From Enhydrobacter aerosaccus (GTDB lineage: Bacteria; Pseudomonadota; Alphaproteobacteria; Reyranellales; Reyranellaceae), in assembly GCA_903839865.1 (NCBI GenBank), contig CAIMEE010000513.1:1-39942 (forward strand): DNA of 39,942 nt, read 5' to 3'. This document shows, one piece after another, positions 8,629 to 15,978 of the stretch (the first letter of the stretch is position 1; each line of letters starts with the position of its first letter). The notes under the pieces are model-generated. The model was not told the DNA's origin. It was given only the letters and a program-made list of their open reading frames with translations, and made no database searches. A program made the position numbers and the translations under genes.

Positions 8629-8946
8629 TCAGGTGCAATAGAGTCGATGCAGGGTGGCGAAAAGCGTTTCGACCCTGGGATCGGCGATGCGGTACCAGAT
8701 CGATTGCGCCTCGCGTCGAAAAGCGACGATTCCTTCCTCGCGCATGCGCGCGAGATGCTGGGACAGCGCCGACTGCGACAGGCCGACTTCCTCGGCGAGC
8801 GTTCCGACGGTGGCTTCCCCCAGCTCCACGAGGGTGCAGAGGATGAGGAGTCGCCGGTCGTTGGCCAGCGCGCGCAGCAGGTCCGCGACCTGGCCGGCTT
8901 TGGCCTGCAGGGCGCGGGGATCGAGGCGAGGGGGCTTAGTTTTCAT
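8629..8946 (-). CDS. bigR: ArsR-family repressor of BigR/SqrR type (two-cysteine persulfide sensor)
   Basis: Winged-helix repressor of 105 residues. The recognition helix region reads GLSQSALSQHLARMREEGIV, followed by a wing (RREAQSIWYRI). Cys37 in LILCTLVELGE and Cys104 at the end (HRLYCT) occupy the positions of the two cysteines that form a disulfide or polysulfide bridge in BigR, YgaV and SqrR. There is no CxC-type arsenite site in the DNA-binding helix. Function inferred from the family: it represses the divergent sulfide-detoxification genes until reactive sulfur bridges the cysteines. The start ATG at 8946 faces the divergent metallo-hydrolase gene across 76 AT-rich bases. The bigR name is a homology assignment, not proof of the ligand. 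Confidence 0.87.
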   Translation of the reverse strand: MKTKPPRLDPRALQAKAGQVADLLRALANDRRLLILCTLVELGEATVGTLAEEVGLSQSALSQHLARMREEGIVAFRREAQSIWYRIADPRVETLFATLHRLYCT

Positions 8947-9022
8947 GGTGATCTTTATTTAAGGTATTGCTAATTTAGTAAGTGCTAATATATAGGTCAA
9001 GACCCAACCCGAGGATTTATCG
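8947..9022. promoter_or_regulatory. Overlapping divergent promoters and probable BigR-type operator
   Basis: AT-rich stretch inside very GC-rich DNA, between divergent starts. Leftward: TTGACC (complement of 8995-9000), 17-base spacer, TAAATT (complement of 8972-8977). Rightward: TTGCTA (8967-8972), 16-base spacer, TATATA (8989-8994). The two -10/-35 sets interleave. CTAATTTAG (8970-8978) is a dyad, and TGCTAAT occurs twice (from 8968 and 8983). A repressor bound here would silence both sides. The operator assignment is inferred; the promoter boxes are read directly. Confidence 0.6.
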
Positions 9023-9892
9023 ATGACCGGCAGACCCACGATCGACGCGTTTTTCGACGAAGCCACCTTTACCGTGACCTATCTCGTGAGCGATCCGGCC
9101 TCGCGGCGCGCCGTGATCGTCGATCCCGTGCTCGATTACGATCACCGCTCCGGCAAGGCCTCGACCGTGTCTGCGGACAAGGTGCTGGCGAAAGTGCGGG
9201 AGCGCGGCCTCCAGATCGACTGGGTGCTCGAGACCCATGCCCATGCCGACCACCTGACGGCGGCGCCGCACATCAAGGCCGCCACGGGCGCCAAGATCGT
9301 GATCGGCGAGCATATTCGCGACGTGCAGAAGATCTTCGCCCCGTTCTTCAATGCGCCCGACGTAAGCTGCGACGGCGGCGAGTTCGACCGCCTGGTGCGC
9401 GACGGCGAGACGTTGCCGCTGGGCGGCCTCGAGATCGAGGTCATGCATGTTCCCGGGCACACCCCCGCCGACGTCGCCTATCGCATCGGCGACGCCGTCT
9501 TCGTGGGCGACACGCTGTTCATGCCGGACTACGGCACGGCGCGCGCCGACTTTCCGGGTGGGGATGTCGTCCAGCTATACCGCTCGATCAGGCGGCTCCT
9601 CGCGCTGCCGGGCGAGACGCGGCTCTTCATGTGTCATGACTACAAGGCGCCGGGGAGGACGGTCTACGCATGGGAGACGACAGTTGCGGAGGAGCGCGAG
9701 AAGAACGTCCATGTGCACGACGGCGTCTCTGAAGAAAGCTTCGTTGCCCTGCGCCGAAACCGCGACGCCACGCTCCCGGCGCCGGTGCTGCTGTTGCCCT
9801 CGGTGCAGGTCAACATCCGTGCCGGCCGTTTGCCGCCACCCGATCCCAACGGCGTCAGCTACCTGCGTATTCCCGTGAGGTGGGCGCCGTAA
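9023..9892 (+). CDS. MBL-fold persulfide dioxygenase-like hydrolase (ETHE1/Blh type)
   Basis: Metallo-beta-lactamase-fold protein of 289 residues. Metal site: THAHADHL (His72, His74, Asp76, His77), PGHTPAD (His146), VGDTLF (Asp163) and MCHDY (His205). ETHE1-type enzymes use two His and one Asp of this set to bind a single Fe and oxidise glutathione persulfide to sulfite. The NTVTYLVSDP-like opening (FTVTYLVSDPASRRAVIVDP) and MPDYGTARADFPGG are typical of the Blh group found in bigR operons. The C-terminal 70 residues extend past the core, as in that group. The start ATG has GAGG upstream. It faces bigR, and with the rhodanese and TauE exporter it completes a persulfide-to-sulfite route. A glyoxalase II role is less likely. 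Confidence 0.9.
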   Translation: MTGRPTIDAFFDEATFTVTYLVSDPASRRAVIVDPVLDYDHRSGKASTVSADKVLAKVRERGLQIDWVLETHAHADHLTAAPHIKAATGAKIVIGEHIRDVQKIFAPFFNAPDVSCDGGEFDRLVRDGETLPLGGLEIEVMHVPGHTPADVAYRIGDAVFVGDTLFMPDYGTARADFPGGDVVQLYRSIRRLLALPGETRLFMCHDYKAPGRTVYAWETTVAEEREKNVHVHDGVSEESFVALRRNRDATLPAPVLLLPSVQVNIRAGRLPPPDPNGVSYLRIPVRWAP

Positions 9893-9894
9893 AA

Positions 9895-9911
9895 TAGGGA
9901 AGGGTTCCCTA
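9895..9911. other. Short perfect hairpin after the MBL hydrolase gene
   Basis: TAGGGAA and TTCCCTA are separated by GGG, giving a perfect 7-base-pair stem directly after the stop codon. There is no T-run, so it is a weak candidate for a terminator or RNA end-stabilising element between the hydrolase and mddA-like genes. Confidence 0.4.
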
Positions 9912-9943
9912 TACCGCAGTGCCAGCGAGCCTGAGAGAAAGCG

Positions 9944-9960
9944 CCCGTACCACATACGGG
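9944..9960 (+). promoter_or_regulatory. Hairpin covering the ribosome-binding site of the mddA-like gene
   Basis: CCCGTA (9944-9949), loop CCACA, TACGGG (9955-9960): a perfect 6-base-pair stem. The 3' arm contains the GGG of the GGGAGA Shine-Dalgarno (9958-9963) that serves the ATG at 9969. Folding would partly hide the ribosome-binding site. A regulatory role is inferred, not shown. Confidence 0.4.
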
Positions 9961-9968
9961 AGACTCAT

Positions 9969-10700
9969 ATGGGTCGCATTCTGGCACTTCTCTACGGATT
10001 CGCATCGTACGCGTTTTTCTTCGTTACCTTCCTGTACGCCATGGGCTTCGTCGAAGGCCTCGTGGTGCCCAAGACGATCGACTCGGGCCCGGTGGTATCG
10101 GCGCGCGAGGCGGTGATCGTGAACCTGATCCTGCTGGCGGTCTTCGCCGTCCAGCACAGCGTCATGGCGCGGCCGGCCTTCAAGCGCTGGTGGACGCAGT
10201 TCGTGCCGAAGTCGGTCGAGCGCAGCACCTACGTGCTGCTGTCCACGGCGGCCCTGGCGTTGCTGTGCTGGCAGTGGCGGCCGATGCCGGCGGTTCTTTG
10301 GAGCGTCACCGATCCCTACCTCGCGCAGGTACTGATCGGCCTGTCGCTGCTGGGCTTCGTGATCGCGCTGACCAGCACGTACCTGATCAACCATTTCGAA
10401 TTATTCGGCCTGCAGCAGGTCGTGCACAACCTGACCGGCCGCGAGGCGCCGCAGCCCGTGTTCCGTACGCCGTTGTTCTACAAGGTGGTGCGGCATCCGC
10501 TCTATCTCGGCTTCATCATCGCCTTCTGGGTGACGCCGTCGATGACGGTGGGCCATCTGCTGTTTGCCGCCGCGACGACCGCCTACATCGTGATCGGCGC
10601 CTTGCTCGAGGAGCGCGACCTCGTGGACCTCTTCGGCGACGACTATCGCCGCTACCGCGAAAAGGTCTCGATGCTCATTCCGTGGCGCAAGTCGGCGTGA
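9969..10700 (+). CDS. mddA: Methanethiol S-methyltransferase-like membrane protein (MddA/NnrU/ICMT superfamily)
   Basis: A 243-residue membrane protein with about five hydrophobic segments. It matches my memory of MddA, which makes dimethylsulfide from methanethiol and S-adenosylmethionine: AVQHSVMARPAFKR (60-73), ERSTYVLLSTAAL (84-96), HFELFGLQQV (142-151), VRHPLYLGFIIAFWVTP (174-190) and the C-terminal EERDLVDLFGDDYRRYR (214-230). The last two are the SAM-binding features of the isoprenylcysteine methyltransferase superfamily. It follows the persulfide dioxygenase-like gene by 76 bases and points the same way, so a role in detoxifying volatile thiols in the same sulfur programme is plausible. 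The NnrU label is the main alternative, as the families overlap. A hairpin precedes the start. Confidence 0.8.
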   Translation: MGRILALLYGFASYAFFFVTFLYAMGFVEGLVVPKTIDSGPVVSAREAVIVNLILLAVFAVQHSVMARPAFKRWWTQFVPKSVERSTYVLLSTAALALLCWQWRPMPAVLWSVTDPYLAQVLIGLSLLGFVIALTSTYLINHFELFGLQQVVHNLTGREAPQPVFRTPLFYKVVRHPLYLGFIIAFWVTPSMTVGHLLFAAATTAYIVIGALLEERDLVDLFGDDYRRYREKVSMLIPWRKSA

Positions 10701-10707
10701 GCTCATG

Positions 10708-10879
10708 CACCTCCCCCGTCTTCGGGGGAGGTGCCAGCGTCTTACGCTGACGGAGGGGGCGAGCCACACGGCAAACCTCACCGATATTCGATCATGATGC
10801 GGAACTGCAGGCGACGCGGTGGGGCTTTCCCCCTCCGTCGCGGATTGCCGCGCCACCTCCCCCGAAGACGGGGGAGGGG
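10708..10879. repeat. Palindromic, MITE-like repeat element with 50-base inverted arms
   Basis: The 10701-10932 intergenic stretch is dominated by two inverted copies of one block. The left arm (10708-10759) has a perfect 11-bp hairpin (CACCTCCCCCG, loop TCTT, and its complement), then a small CAGCG/CGCTG hairpin and CGGAGGGGG. The right arm (about 10829-10879) is its reverse complement with changes in the middle hairpin. About 70 unrelated bases separate the arms. No reading frame looks real inside. This is the layout of a non-autonomous palindromic repeat; the left hairpin may also end the mddA-like transcript. Confidence 0.7.
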
Positions 10880-10932
10880 AAGGGCTCTATAATCGGGGCT
10901 CCTTTGGTGAAGTAATTCGAGGAACGCCGATC

Positions 10933-11850
10933 ATGAGCACGATCACGGTCACGCCGCTGGGCTTCGCCGCCGGCGCACAGGTCACGGGCATCGATCTTTC
11001 GAAGCCGCTGAGCGAGCTGCAGCAGCGCCAGATCAACAAGGCGTGGCTGGAGCACATCGTGCTGGTCTTCCCGGGCCAGGAGCTGACGCCCGCCCAGCAG
11101 ATCGCCTTCACCGGCAGTTTCGGCACGCTCGACCAGCACGGCTCGCAGGCGCCGACGACCTTGCATCCGGAGCATCGCGAGATCCTGGTGCTCTCCAACA
11201 AGGTGGTGAACGGCAAGAAGTCGGGCACCTACAATTCGGGCCGCAACTGGCACACCGACTTGAGCTACACCACGCGGCCGGCGAAGGGCGCGGTCATTCA
11301 CTGCAAGGAAAAGCCGCCGGTCGGCGGCGACACCATGTGGGCGAACCTCTATCTCGCGCTGGAGACGCTCTCGCCCACCATCCGCAAGCTTCTGGACGGC
11401 CTCGAAGCCGTGCACGACGTCACGCTGGTGCAGGGCATCGAGCTGCGCGCGCCGGAAGTCGTGGCGGAGATGAAGAAGCGCACTCCGCCGGTCGTCCATC
11501 CCGTGGTGCGCACCCATCCCGAGACCGGGCGCAAGTCGCTGCTGGTCAACCAGCGCATCCGCCGCTTCGTCGGCATGTCGGACGAGGAGAGCCAGTCGCT
11601 GCTCGCGATGCTTAACACGCATGCGACTTCTCCGGAGTTCGTCTATCGCCACCGCTGGAGTCTCGGCGACGTGGTGATGTGGGACAATCGCTGCTCCTGC
11701 CACGTGGCGCTGGGCGACTTCGACCAGACCAAGCCGCGCGTCATGTTCCGCTGCTCGCTCGAAGGCGAGGTCGAGAGCGGCCGCCTTACGAACGATATTG
11801 GCGGCACGGATCGTCAGACGATGTTGCAGGCGGTGGCCGCGGTATCGTAG
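10933..11850 (+). CDS. TauD/TfdA-family Fe(II)/2-oxoglutarate dioxygenase
   Basis: A 305-residue enzyme that couples 2-oxoglutarate decarboxylation to hydroxylation of an unknown substrate. The iron triad is visible: His107 and Asp109 in NWHTDLSY, and His257 in CSCHVALGDF. Arg269 or Arg273 in KPRVMFRCSLEG binds the 2-oxoglutarate carboxylate. The GDTMWANLYLALETLS segment is typical of the family. The ATG at 10933 is preceded by GAGGAACG; the frame is open upstream only through the palindromic repeat, so that part was not counted. TauD proper acts on taurine, which would fit the sulfur genes nearby, but 2,4-D-type or other substrates are equally possible. It stands alone between two repeat elements. 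Confidence 0.92.
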   Translation: MSTITVTPLGFAAGAQVTGIDLSKPLSELQQRQINKAWLEHIVLVFPGQELTPAQQIAFTGSFGTLDQHGSQAPTTLHPEHREILVLSNKVVNGKKSGTYNSGRNWHTDLSYTTRPAKGAVIHCKEKPPVGGDTMWANLYLALETLSPTIRKLLDGLEAVHDVTLVQGIELRAPEVVAEMKKRTPPVVHPVVRTHPETGRKSLLVNQRIRRFVGMSDEESQSLLAMLNTHATSPEFVYRHRWSLGDVVMWDNRCSCHVALGDFDQTKPRVMFRCSLEGEVESGRLTNDIGGTDRQTMLQAVAAVS

Positions 11851-11861
11851 CAACGGTGAAA

Positions 11862-11963
11862 CCCTCACCCTGAGGAGCGCGCAGCGCGTCTCGAAGGGTG
11901 GGCAACAAACAAGGTGCTCGTTCTCACCCTTCGAGACGCGGCCTTTCAGGCCGCTGGGTGAGG
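11862..11963. repeat. Second palindromic repeat family, full copy
   Basis: Two inverted arms, about 11863-11902 and 11923-11963. GCGTCTCGAAGGGTG (11886-11900) is the exact complement of CACCCTTCGAGACGC (11925-11939), and both outer ends read CCTCACCC/GGGTGAGG. The inner 20 bases (from 11903) end in GTGCTCGTTC, which also occurs at the related copy near 25385. It fills the gap between the TauD-like gene and the Bug gene. The type resembles the CCTGAGGAGC...CTCGAAGG repeats common in Bradyrhizobium-like genomes (from memory). Confidence 0.75.
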
Positions 11964-11992
11964 TGGCGGGTGAATGAAGGGGAGAAGACGAC

Positions 11993-12964
11993 ATGACCAT
12001 CAAGAGGTTCGCGGGCGCGCTTGCCTGCGCCATCGCGTTCGCCCTGTCTGCGGCGGCCCAGGCGCAGACCTTTCCCGACCACACGATCCGCCTCGTGGTC
12101 GCCTTCCCGCCGGGCGGCGCAACCGACGTGATCGCGCGCATCCTGGCGCAGGGGCTGACGGAGGAACTGGGTCAGACCGTGCTGGTCGACAACAAGGGCG
12201 GCGCCAGCGGCATCATCGGCACCGAGGCCGTCGTGAAGGCAGCTCCCGACGGCTACACGCTCCTGTTCGCGCCGTCCTCGCATGCGACCTTGAAGGAGCT
12301 GTATCCGAACCTGTCATTCGATCCGCTGAAGGACTTCACGCCGATCGCGACGGCGGCGCGCACCGCCTACATCTACGTCGTGCATCCGTCGGTCGGGGCG
12401 AAGAGCGTCAAGGAGCTGCTCGACATCGCGCGCGCCAAGCCCGGCACTATCGCCTATGCCTCGACCGGCATGGGCACCGCGCAGCATCTCGCGGGCGAGG
12501 CGCTGCGCCGCGCAGGCAACGCCGACATCCTGCACATTCCCTACAAGGGCAGCGGCGCCGTGCGCGGCGATCTCCTGTCAGGCCGCGTCCAGACCATGTT
12601 CGACAACGTGGCGGTGATGCTGCCCTACGTGCAGCGCAAGGAACTGCTGGCACTGGCCGTCACCAGCGCCAAGCGCAGCCCGCTGCTGCCCGAGGTGCCC
12701 ACCATGCGCGAACTCGGCCTGGCCGACGTCGAGATCGAGGGCTGGTTCGTCGTGCTGGGACCGGCCGGGGTACCCGACGCTGTCGTCCAGCGCCTGAACA
12801 AGGCCGTCAACAAGGTGCTGGTGGCGCCCGCGACGGCCGAGCGCATGGCCACCATCGGCGCCGAGCCGCTGATCGGCCCGCCGCAGGATGTCACCGCGAT
12901 TGTGACGAGGGATCGCGACCACTGGGGCAAGGTGATCCGCGACGCCGGCATCAAGCCGGAGTGA
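11993..12964 (+). CDS. Bug/TctC-family periplasmic solute-binding protein
   Basis: A 323-residue protein with a Sec signal peptide (residues 1-24, ending AAAQAQ before TFPDHT). The mature part shows the Bug pattern: IRLVVAFPPGGATDVIARIL at the N-terminus, the VVDNKGGASGIIGTEAVV-like loop, AAPDGYTLL, and HIPYKGSGAVRGDLLSG. Bug proteins bind carboxylates or other small metabolites in the periplasm, sometimes feeding TctAB permeases and sometimes acting as sensors. No tctA or tctB is nearby, so it is an orphan receptor here. The start has a strong AAGGGGAG site. The ligand is unknown. Confidence 0.93.
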   Translation: MTIKRFAGALACAIAFALSAAAQAQTFPDHTIRLVVAFPPGGATDVIARILAQGLTEELGQTVLVDNKGGASGIIGTEAVVKAAPDGYTLLFAPSSHATLKELYPNLSFDPLKDFTPIATAARTAYIYVVHPSVGAKSVKELLDIARAKPGTIAYASTGMGTAQHLAGEALRRAGNADILHIPYKGSGAVRGDLLSGRVQTMFDNVAVMLPYVQRKELLALAVTSAKRSPLLPEVPTMRELGLADVEIEGWFVVLGPAGVPDAVVQRLNKAVNKVLVAPATAERMATIGAEPLIGPPQDVTAIVTRDRDHWGKVIRDAGIKPE

Positions 12965-13017
12965 GTGTCCGCAGCCTTGCGTCGCAACAGAGGGCCTGGG
13001 CGAGGCGTTTAAACTCC

Positions 13018-13215
13018 ATGGCCAGCGTATCCAAGCTCACCACGACGCACCGCGGACACAGGATTGAAATCCAGCGCTTCGAATGGGGCTACACCGCCAG
13101 CATTCTCGCCGGCGACGGCCGGTTCACCGTGGCCAGCGCTTCGGCCTTCCGGGCCCTGGCGGACGCTCTGGCGATCGTGGACGATTGGGCCGTTTCAAGC
13201 AGGCCAGCGTTTTAG
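13018..13215 (+). CDS. Small hypothetical protein
   Basis: A 65-residue frame 53 bases after the Bug gene, same strand. It begins MASVSKLTTTHRGHRIEIQR and contains an alternating pattern (GYTASILAGDGRFTVASASA) that could form a beta-sheet, then a helix (FRALADALAIVDDWAV). Base usage at third codon positions is GC-rich, as in true genes here. The Shine-Dalgarno is weak (GAGG about 12 bases upstream), and I recognise no family. It is probably real but unproven. Confidence 0.5.
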   Translation: MASVSKLTTTHRGHRIEIQRFEWGYTASILAGDGRFTVASASAFRALADALAIVDDWAVSSRPAF

Positions 13216-13542
13216 GCTCAGTAACGACCGTAATAGGTCTTCCGCGGCGACCCGCCTATGGTGGGCGGATGATCGCCTTTCATTATCAACGGGACCCGCG
13301 GTGTCCTCTGCGTGCGCCCTGTCATCCTGAGCGCCTCGCGAGGGCTCGCGATGACTCGCGAGGAATAGCCTCCGGTTCAAGCGGGCCGGGCTTTTCGGGC
13401 ATTCCTCGCGAGGAGGCGTTTTTTGGACCTGTTTTTTCTGGCGTCCTCCCGCCGGCCGGGGCTATCTACGCGCCCTCCCGCTATATTCCCGTTATTTTAG
13501 TGGTTACCCCGCGGTAACTACCCCTCGTCGGAAGCCTGGTGA
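13216..13542. other. Non-coding stretch with several hairpins and T-runs
   Basis: No convincing gene is visible in 327 bases. Contents: CCCGCC...GGGCGG dyad near 13250; a CATCCTGAGCG segment (13323-13333) typical of dispersed repeats; a long inverted repeat with CTCGCGAGGAAT (13355-13366) and ATTCCTCGCGAG (13401-13412), followed by GGAGGCG and runs of six T at 13420 and 13432; then an AT-richer part (about 13481-13502) and GTTACC/GGTAAC (about 13504-13519) just before the DUF2948 gene. The inverted repeat plus T-runs may be a terminator, and the AT-richer part may hold the promoter of the his operon. Confidence 0.5.
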
Positions 13543-13962
13543 ATGGACGACAAGCTGCACCTTTCGGCGCTCGACGCCGACGACCTCGGGGTCATCTCGG
13601 CGGCGGTCCAGGACTCGCTGGTGGCGGTGCGCGACTGCGCCTGGTTCGCCGACGAGAAGCGCTTCGTGCTGCTGCTCAACCGCTTCCGCTGGGAAGGCGA
13701 TTCCACCCTCGACGTGAAGTACTGGCGCACCCATTCGGCGCTGGTCTTCAACGAGGTGAAGAAGGTCCACCATCACAAGATCCCGCTCGACCAGCCCGAC
13801 CGGGTGCTCGACCTGCTGTCGGTTGCGCTCGAGGGGCAAGGTTCAGTGGTCCTGCGCTTCGCCGCCGACCGGTCCATCAGGCTGGAAATCGGGCGTCTTG
13901 CATGCCATTTGGGGGACGTGGGGGAGCCTTGGCCCACCCCGTGGAAGCCCGCCCATCCGTAA
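13543..13962 (+). CDS. DUF2948 family protein
   Basis: A 139-residue soluble protein with the pattern of the alphaproteobacterial DUF2948 family: DLGVISAAVQDSLVAVRD near the start, ADEKRFVLLLNRFRWE in the middle, FNEVKKVHHHKIPLDQPD, then VVLRFAADRSIRLEIG. Its function is unknown. In many alphaproteobacteria it lies just upstream of hisG and hisD, as here, so it is probably co-transcribed with them. The ATG follows a moderately purine-rich sequence. No membrane segment or signal peptide is seen. Confidence 0.88.
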   Translation: MDDKLHLSALDADDLGVISAAVQDSLVAVRDCAWFADEKRFVLLLNRFRWEGDSTLDVKYWRTHSALVFNEVKKVHHHKIPLDQPDRVLDLLSVALEGQGSVVLRFAADRSIRLEIGRLACHLGDVGEPWPTPWKPAHP

Positions 13963-14013
13963 CCTGTGGCGGGCATTTGCGTTAGTGGGCGCCTGTTGCC
14001 CAGAGGTAAGAAA

Positions 14014-14673
14014 GTGGAAAACGAGAAGCTGATCCTGGCACTGCCCAAGGGTCGCATCCTGAAGGAAGCGGCGCCTGTTCTGGCGCGCGCGGGCATCGTG
14101 CCCGAAGCAGCGTTCAGCGATCCCGACTCGCGCCTGCTGCGATTCACCACCAACCATCCCGATCTCGACATCATCCGCGTGCGCTCGTTCGACGTCGCGA
14201 CCTTCGTGGCCTTCGGCGCCGCCCACCTTGGCATCGCGGGCTACGACGTGCTGATGGAGTTCGACTATCCCGAGATCTACGCGCCGATCGATCTTGGCAT
14301 CGGCAAGTGCCGCCTCGCGGTGGCGGAGCCGGTGGAGATGGCGGGCAAGGACGATCCGCGCCGCTGGAGCCACGTGCGCATTGCCACCAAGTATCCCGAG
14401 GTGACGCGCCGGCACTTCGCCGCGCGCGGCGTGCAGGCCGAATGCGTGAAGCTCTCCGGCGCGATGGAGCTGGCGCCGTCGCTCGGCCTCAGCCACCGCA
14501 TCGTCGACCTCGTCGACTCGGGCCGCACGCTGCGCGAGAACGGCCTCGTTGAGATCGAGCACGTGGCCGACATCACCTCGCGCTTCATCGTGAACCGTGC
14601 CGCGCTCAAGACCCAGGCCGAGCGGGTCGGCGGCTGGGTCGATCGCTTCCGCGAGCTCTCCGTTGCCGCTTAG
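14014..14673 (+). CDS. hisG: ATP phosphoribosyltransferase, short (HisG-S) form
   Basis: First step of histidine biosynthesis: joins ATP and PRPP. It has 219 residues, which is the short catalytic form lacking the C-terminal regulatory domain. This form needs HisZ for activity and feedback control; hisZ is not in the window. Motifs are [14 protein letters not shown] at the N-terminus, [15 protein letters not shown] [25 protein letters not shown], and the PRPP-binding [15 protein letters not shown] chose GTG at 14014 because AGAGGTAAG lies seven bases upstream and the usual N-terminus begins there. An ATG at 13966 is possible but would add 16 atypical residues. It overlaps hisD by 11 bases. 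Confidence 0.93.
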   Translation: MENEKLILALPKGRILKEAAPVLARAGIVPEAAFSDPDSRLLRFTTNHPDLDIIRVRSFDVATFVAFGAAHLGIAGYDVLMEFDYPEIYAPIDLGIGKCRLAVAEPVEMAGKDDPRRWSHVRIATKYPEVTRRHFAARGVQAECVKLSGAMELAPSLGLSHRIVDLVDSGRTLRENGLVEIEHVADITSRFIVNRAALKTQAERVGGWVDRFRELSVAA

Positions 14674-15970
14674 GCTCGACGCTTCGGCGCCGGGATTCGA
14701 AAAGGAATTTTCGGCCTTTCTCGGGCGCAATCGCGACACCGACGAGAACGTCGACCGTATCGTGGCCGACATCGTGGCCGACGTGCGCAAGCGCGGCGAC
14801 GCGGCCGTCGTCGACTACACCAGTAAGTTCGACCGGTTCGAGAGCGATATCGCGGGGCTCCGCCTTTCTGCCGCCGAGATCAAGGCCGCCGGTGCCAAGG
14901 TGCCCGCCGCGCAACGCGACGCGCTGGTGTTTGCGGCCTCGCGCATCGAAGCCTTCCATCGTGCGCTGCTGCCCAAGGACGTCGACTTCACTGACGCGAC
15001 GGGCACGCGGCTGGGCGCGCGCTACCGGCCGCTCGACTCGGTCGGCGTCTATGTGCCGGGCGGGACGGCGGCCTATCCGTCGTCGGTGCTGATGAACATC
15101 GTGCCGGCCAAGGTGGCGGGCGTGAAGCGCGTGGTCATGGTCGTGCCGACGCCGGACGGCGTGGTCAATCCGCTGGTCATGCTGGCGGCCGACATTGCGG
15201 GCGCCGACGAGGTCTGGCGCATCGGCGGCGCGCAGGCGGTGGCGGCGCTCGCCTACGGCACGGCGTCGATCGCCCCGGTCGACAAGATCACCGGTCCCGG
15301 AAACGCCTATGTCGCCGCCGCCAAGCGCCGCGTGTTCGGCCAGGTCGGCATCGATCTCATTGCGGGTCCCTCCGAAATCCTCGTCGTGGCCGACAAGGCG
15401 AACGATCCCGCCTGGATCGCGGCCGATCTGCTGTCGCAGGCCGAGCACGATGCGTCCTCGCAGTCCGTGCTGATCGCCGACGACCGAGCGTTCGCCGATG
15501 CCGTCGCCGCCGCCGTCGAGGTCGAGCTGAAGGGCCTCGCCCGCCGCAACATCGCGGGCGCGAGCTGGCGCGACAATGGCTGCATCATCCTGGTGCGCGA
15601 GCTCGCGCGCGATGCCGCCCCGATCGTGGATCGCATTGCCGCCGAACACGTCGAGATCGCGATGGACGCGGCACCCGCCGAGGCGCTGGCGGACAGGATC
15701 GCCCATGCCGGCGCGATCTTCATCGGCCGTCACACGCCCGAGGCGATCGGCGACTATGTCGCCGGCACCAACCACGTGCTGCCGACCTCGCGCGCGGCGC
15801 GCTTCTCGGGCGGCCTCAGTGTGGCGGACTTCCTGAAGCGCACGTCGATCGTATCCTGCACGCCCGAGGCGCTGGCGGCGCTCGGTCCCGCGGCGCTGGT
15901 ATTGGCCGAAGCCGAAGGTCTGGGCGCGCACGGCCGCTCGATCTCGATTCGGCTCAACCGCCGCTCCTGA
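14663..15970 (+). CDS. hisD: Histidinol dehydrogenase
   Basis: Catalyses the last two oxidations of histidine biosynthesis (L-histidinol to L-histidine) with Zn and NAD. The TTG at 14663, inside the end of hisG, gives a 435-residue protein beginning [15 protein letters not shown]. With this start the Zn ligands fall at Gln259 and His262 ([12 protein letters not shown]), the same numbers as in E. coli. The catalytic Glu-His pair is Glu328-His329 (AAEHVEI), a further ligand is Asp364 ([10 protein letters not shown]), and the last is His423 (GAHGRSISI). [17 protein letters not shown] and [16 protein letters not shown] are further signatures. The frame is open a little further upstream, but those residues do not look like HisD. 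Confidence 0.95.
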   Translation: MPLRLDASAPGFEKEFSAFLGRNRDTDENVDRIVADIVADVRKRGDAAVVDYTSKFDRFESDIAGLRLSAAEIKAAGAKVPAAQRDALVFAASRIEAFHRALLPKDVDFTDATGTRLGARYRPLDSVGVYVPGGTAAYPSSVLMNIVPAKVAGVKRVVMVVPTPDGVVNPLVMLAADIAGADEVWRIGGAQAVAALAYGTASIAPVDKITGPGNAYVAAAKRRVFGQVGIDLIAGPSEILVVADKANDPAWIAADLLSQAEHDASSQSVLIADDRAFADAVAAAVEVELKGLARRNIAGASWRDNGCIILVRELARDAAPIVDRIAAEHVEIAMDAAPAEALADRIAHAGAIFIGRHTPEAIGDYVAGTNHVLPTSRAARFSGGLSVADFLKRTSIVSCTPEALAALGPAALVLAEAEGLGAHGRSISIRLNRRS

Positions 15971-15978
15971 GGCCGGCC

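Noticed and set aside
10708-10879. CRISPR array or insertion sequence
   Set aside because: There are only two inverted arms, no regularly spaced direct repeats, no cas genes and no transposase frame.
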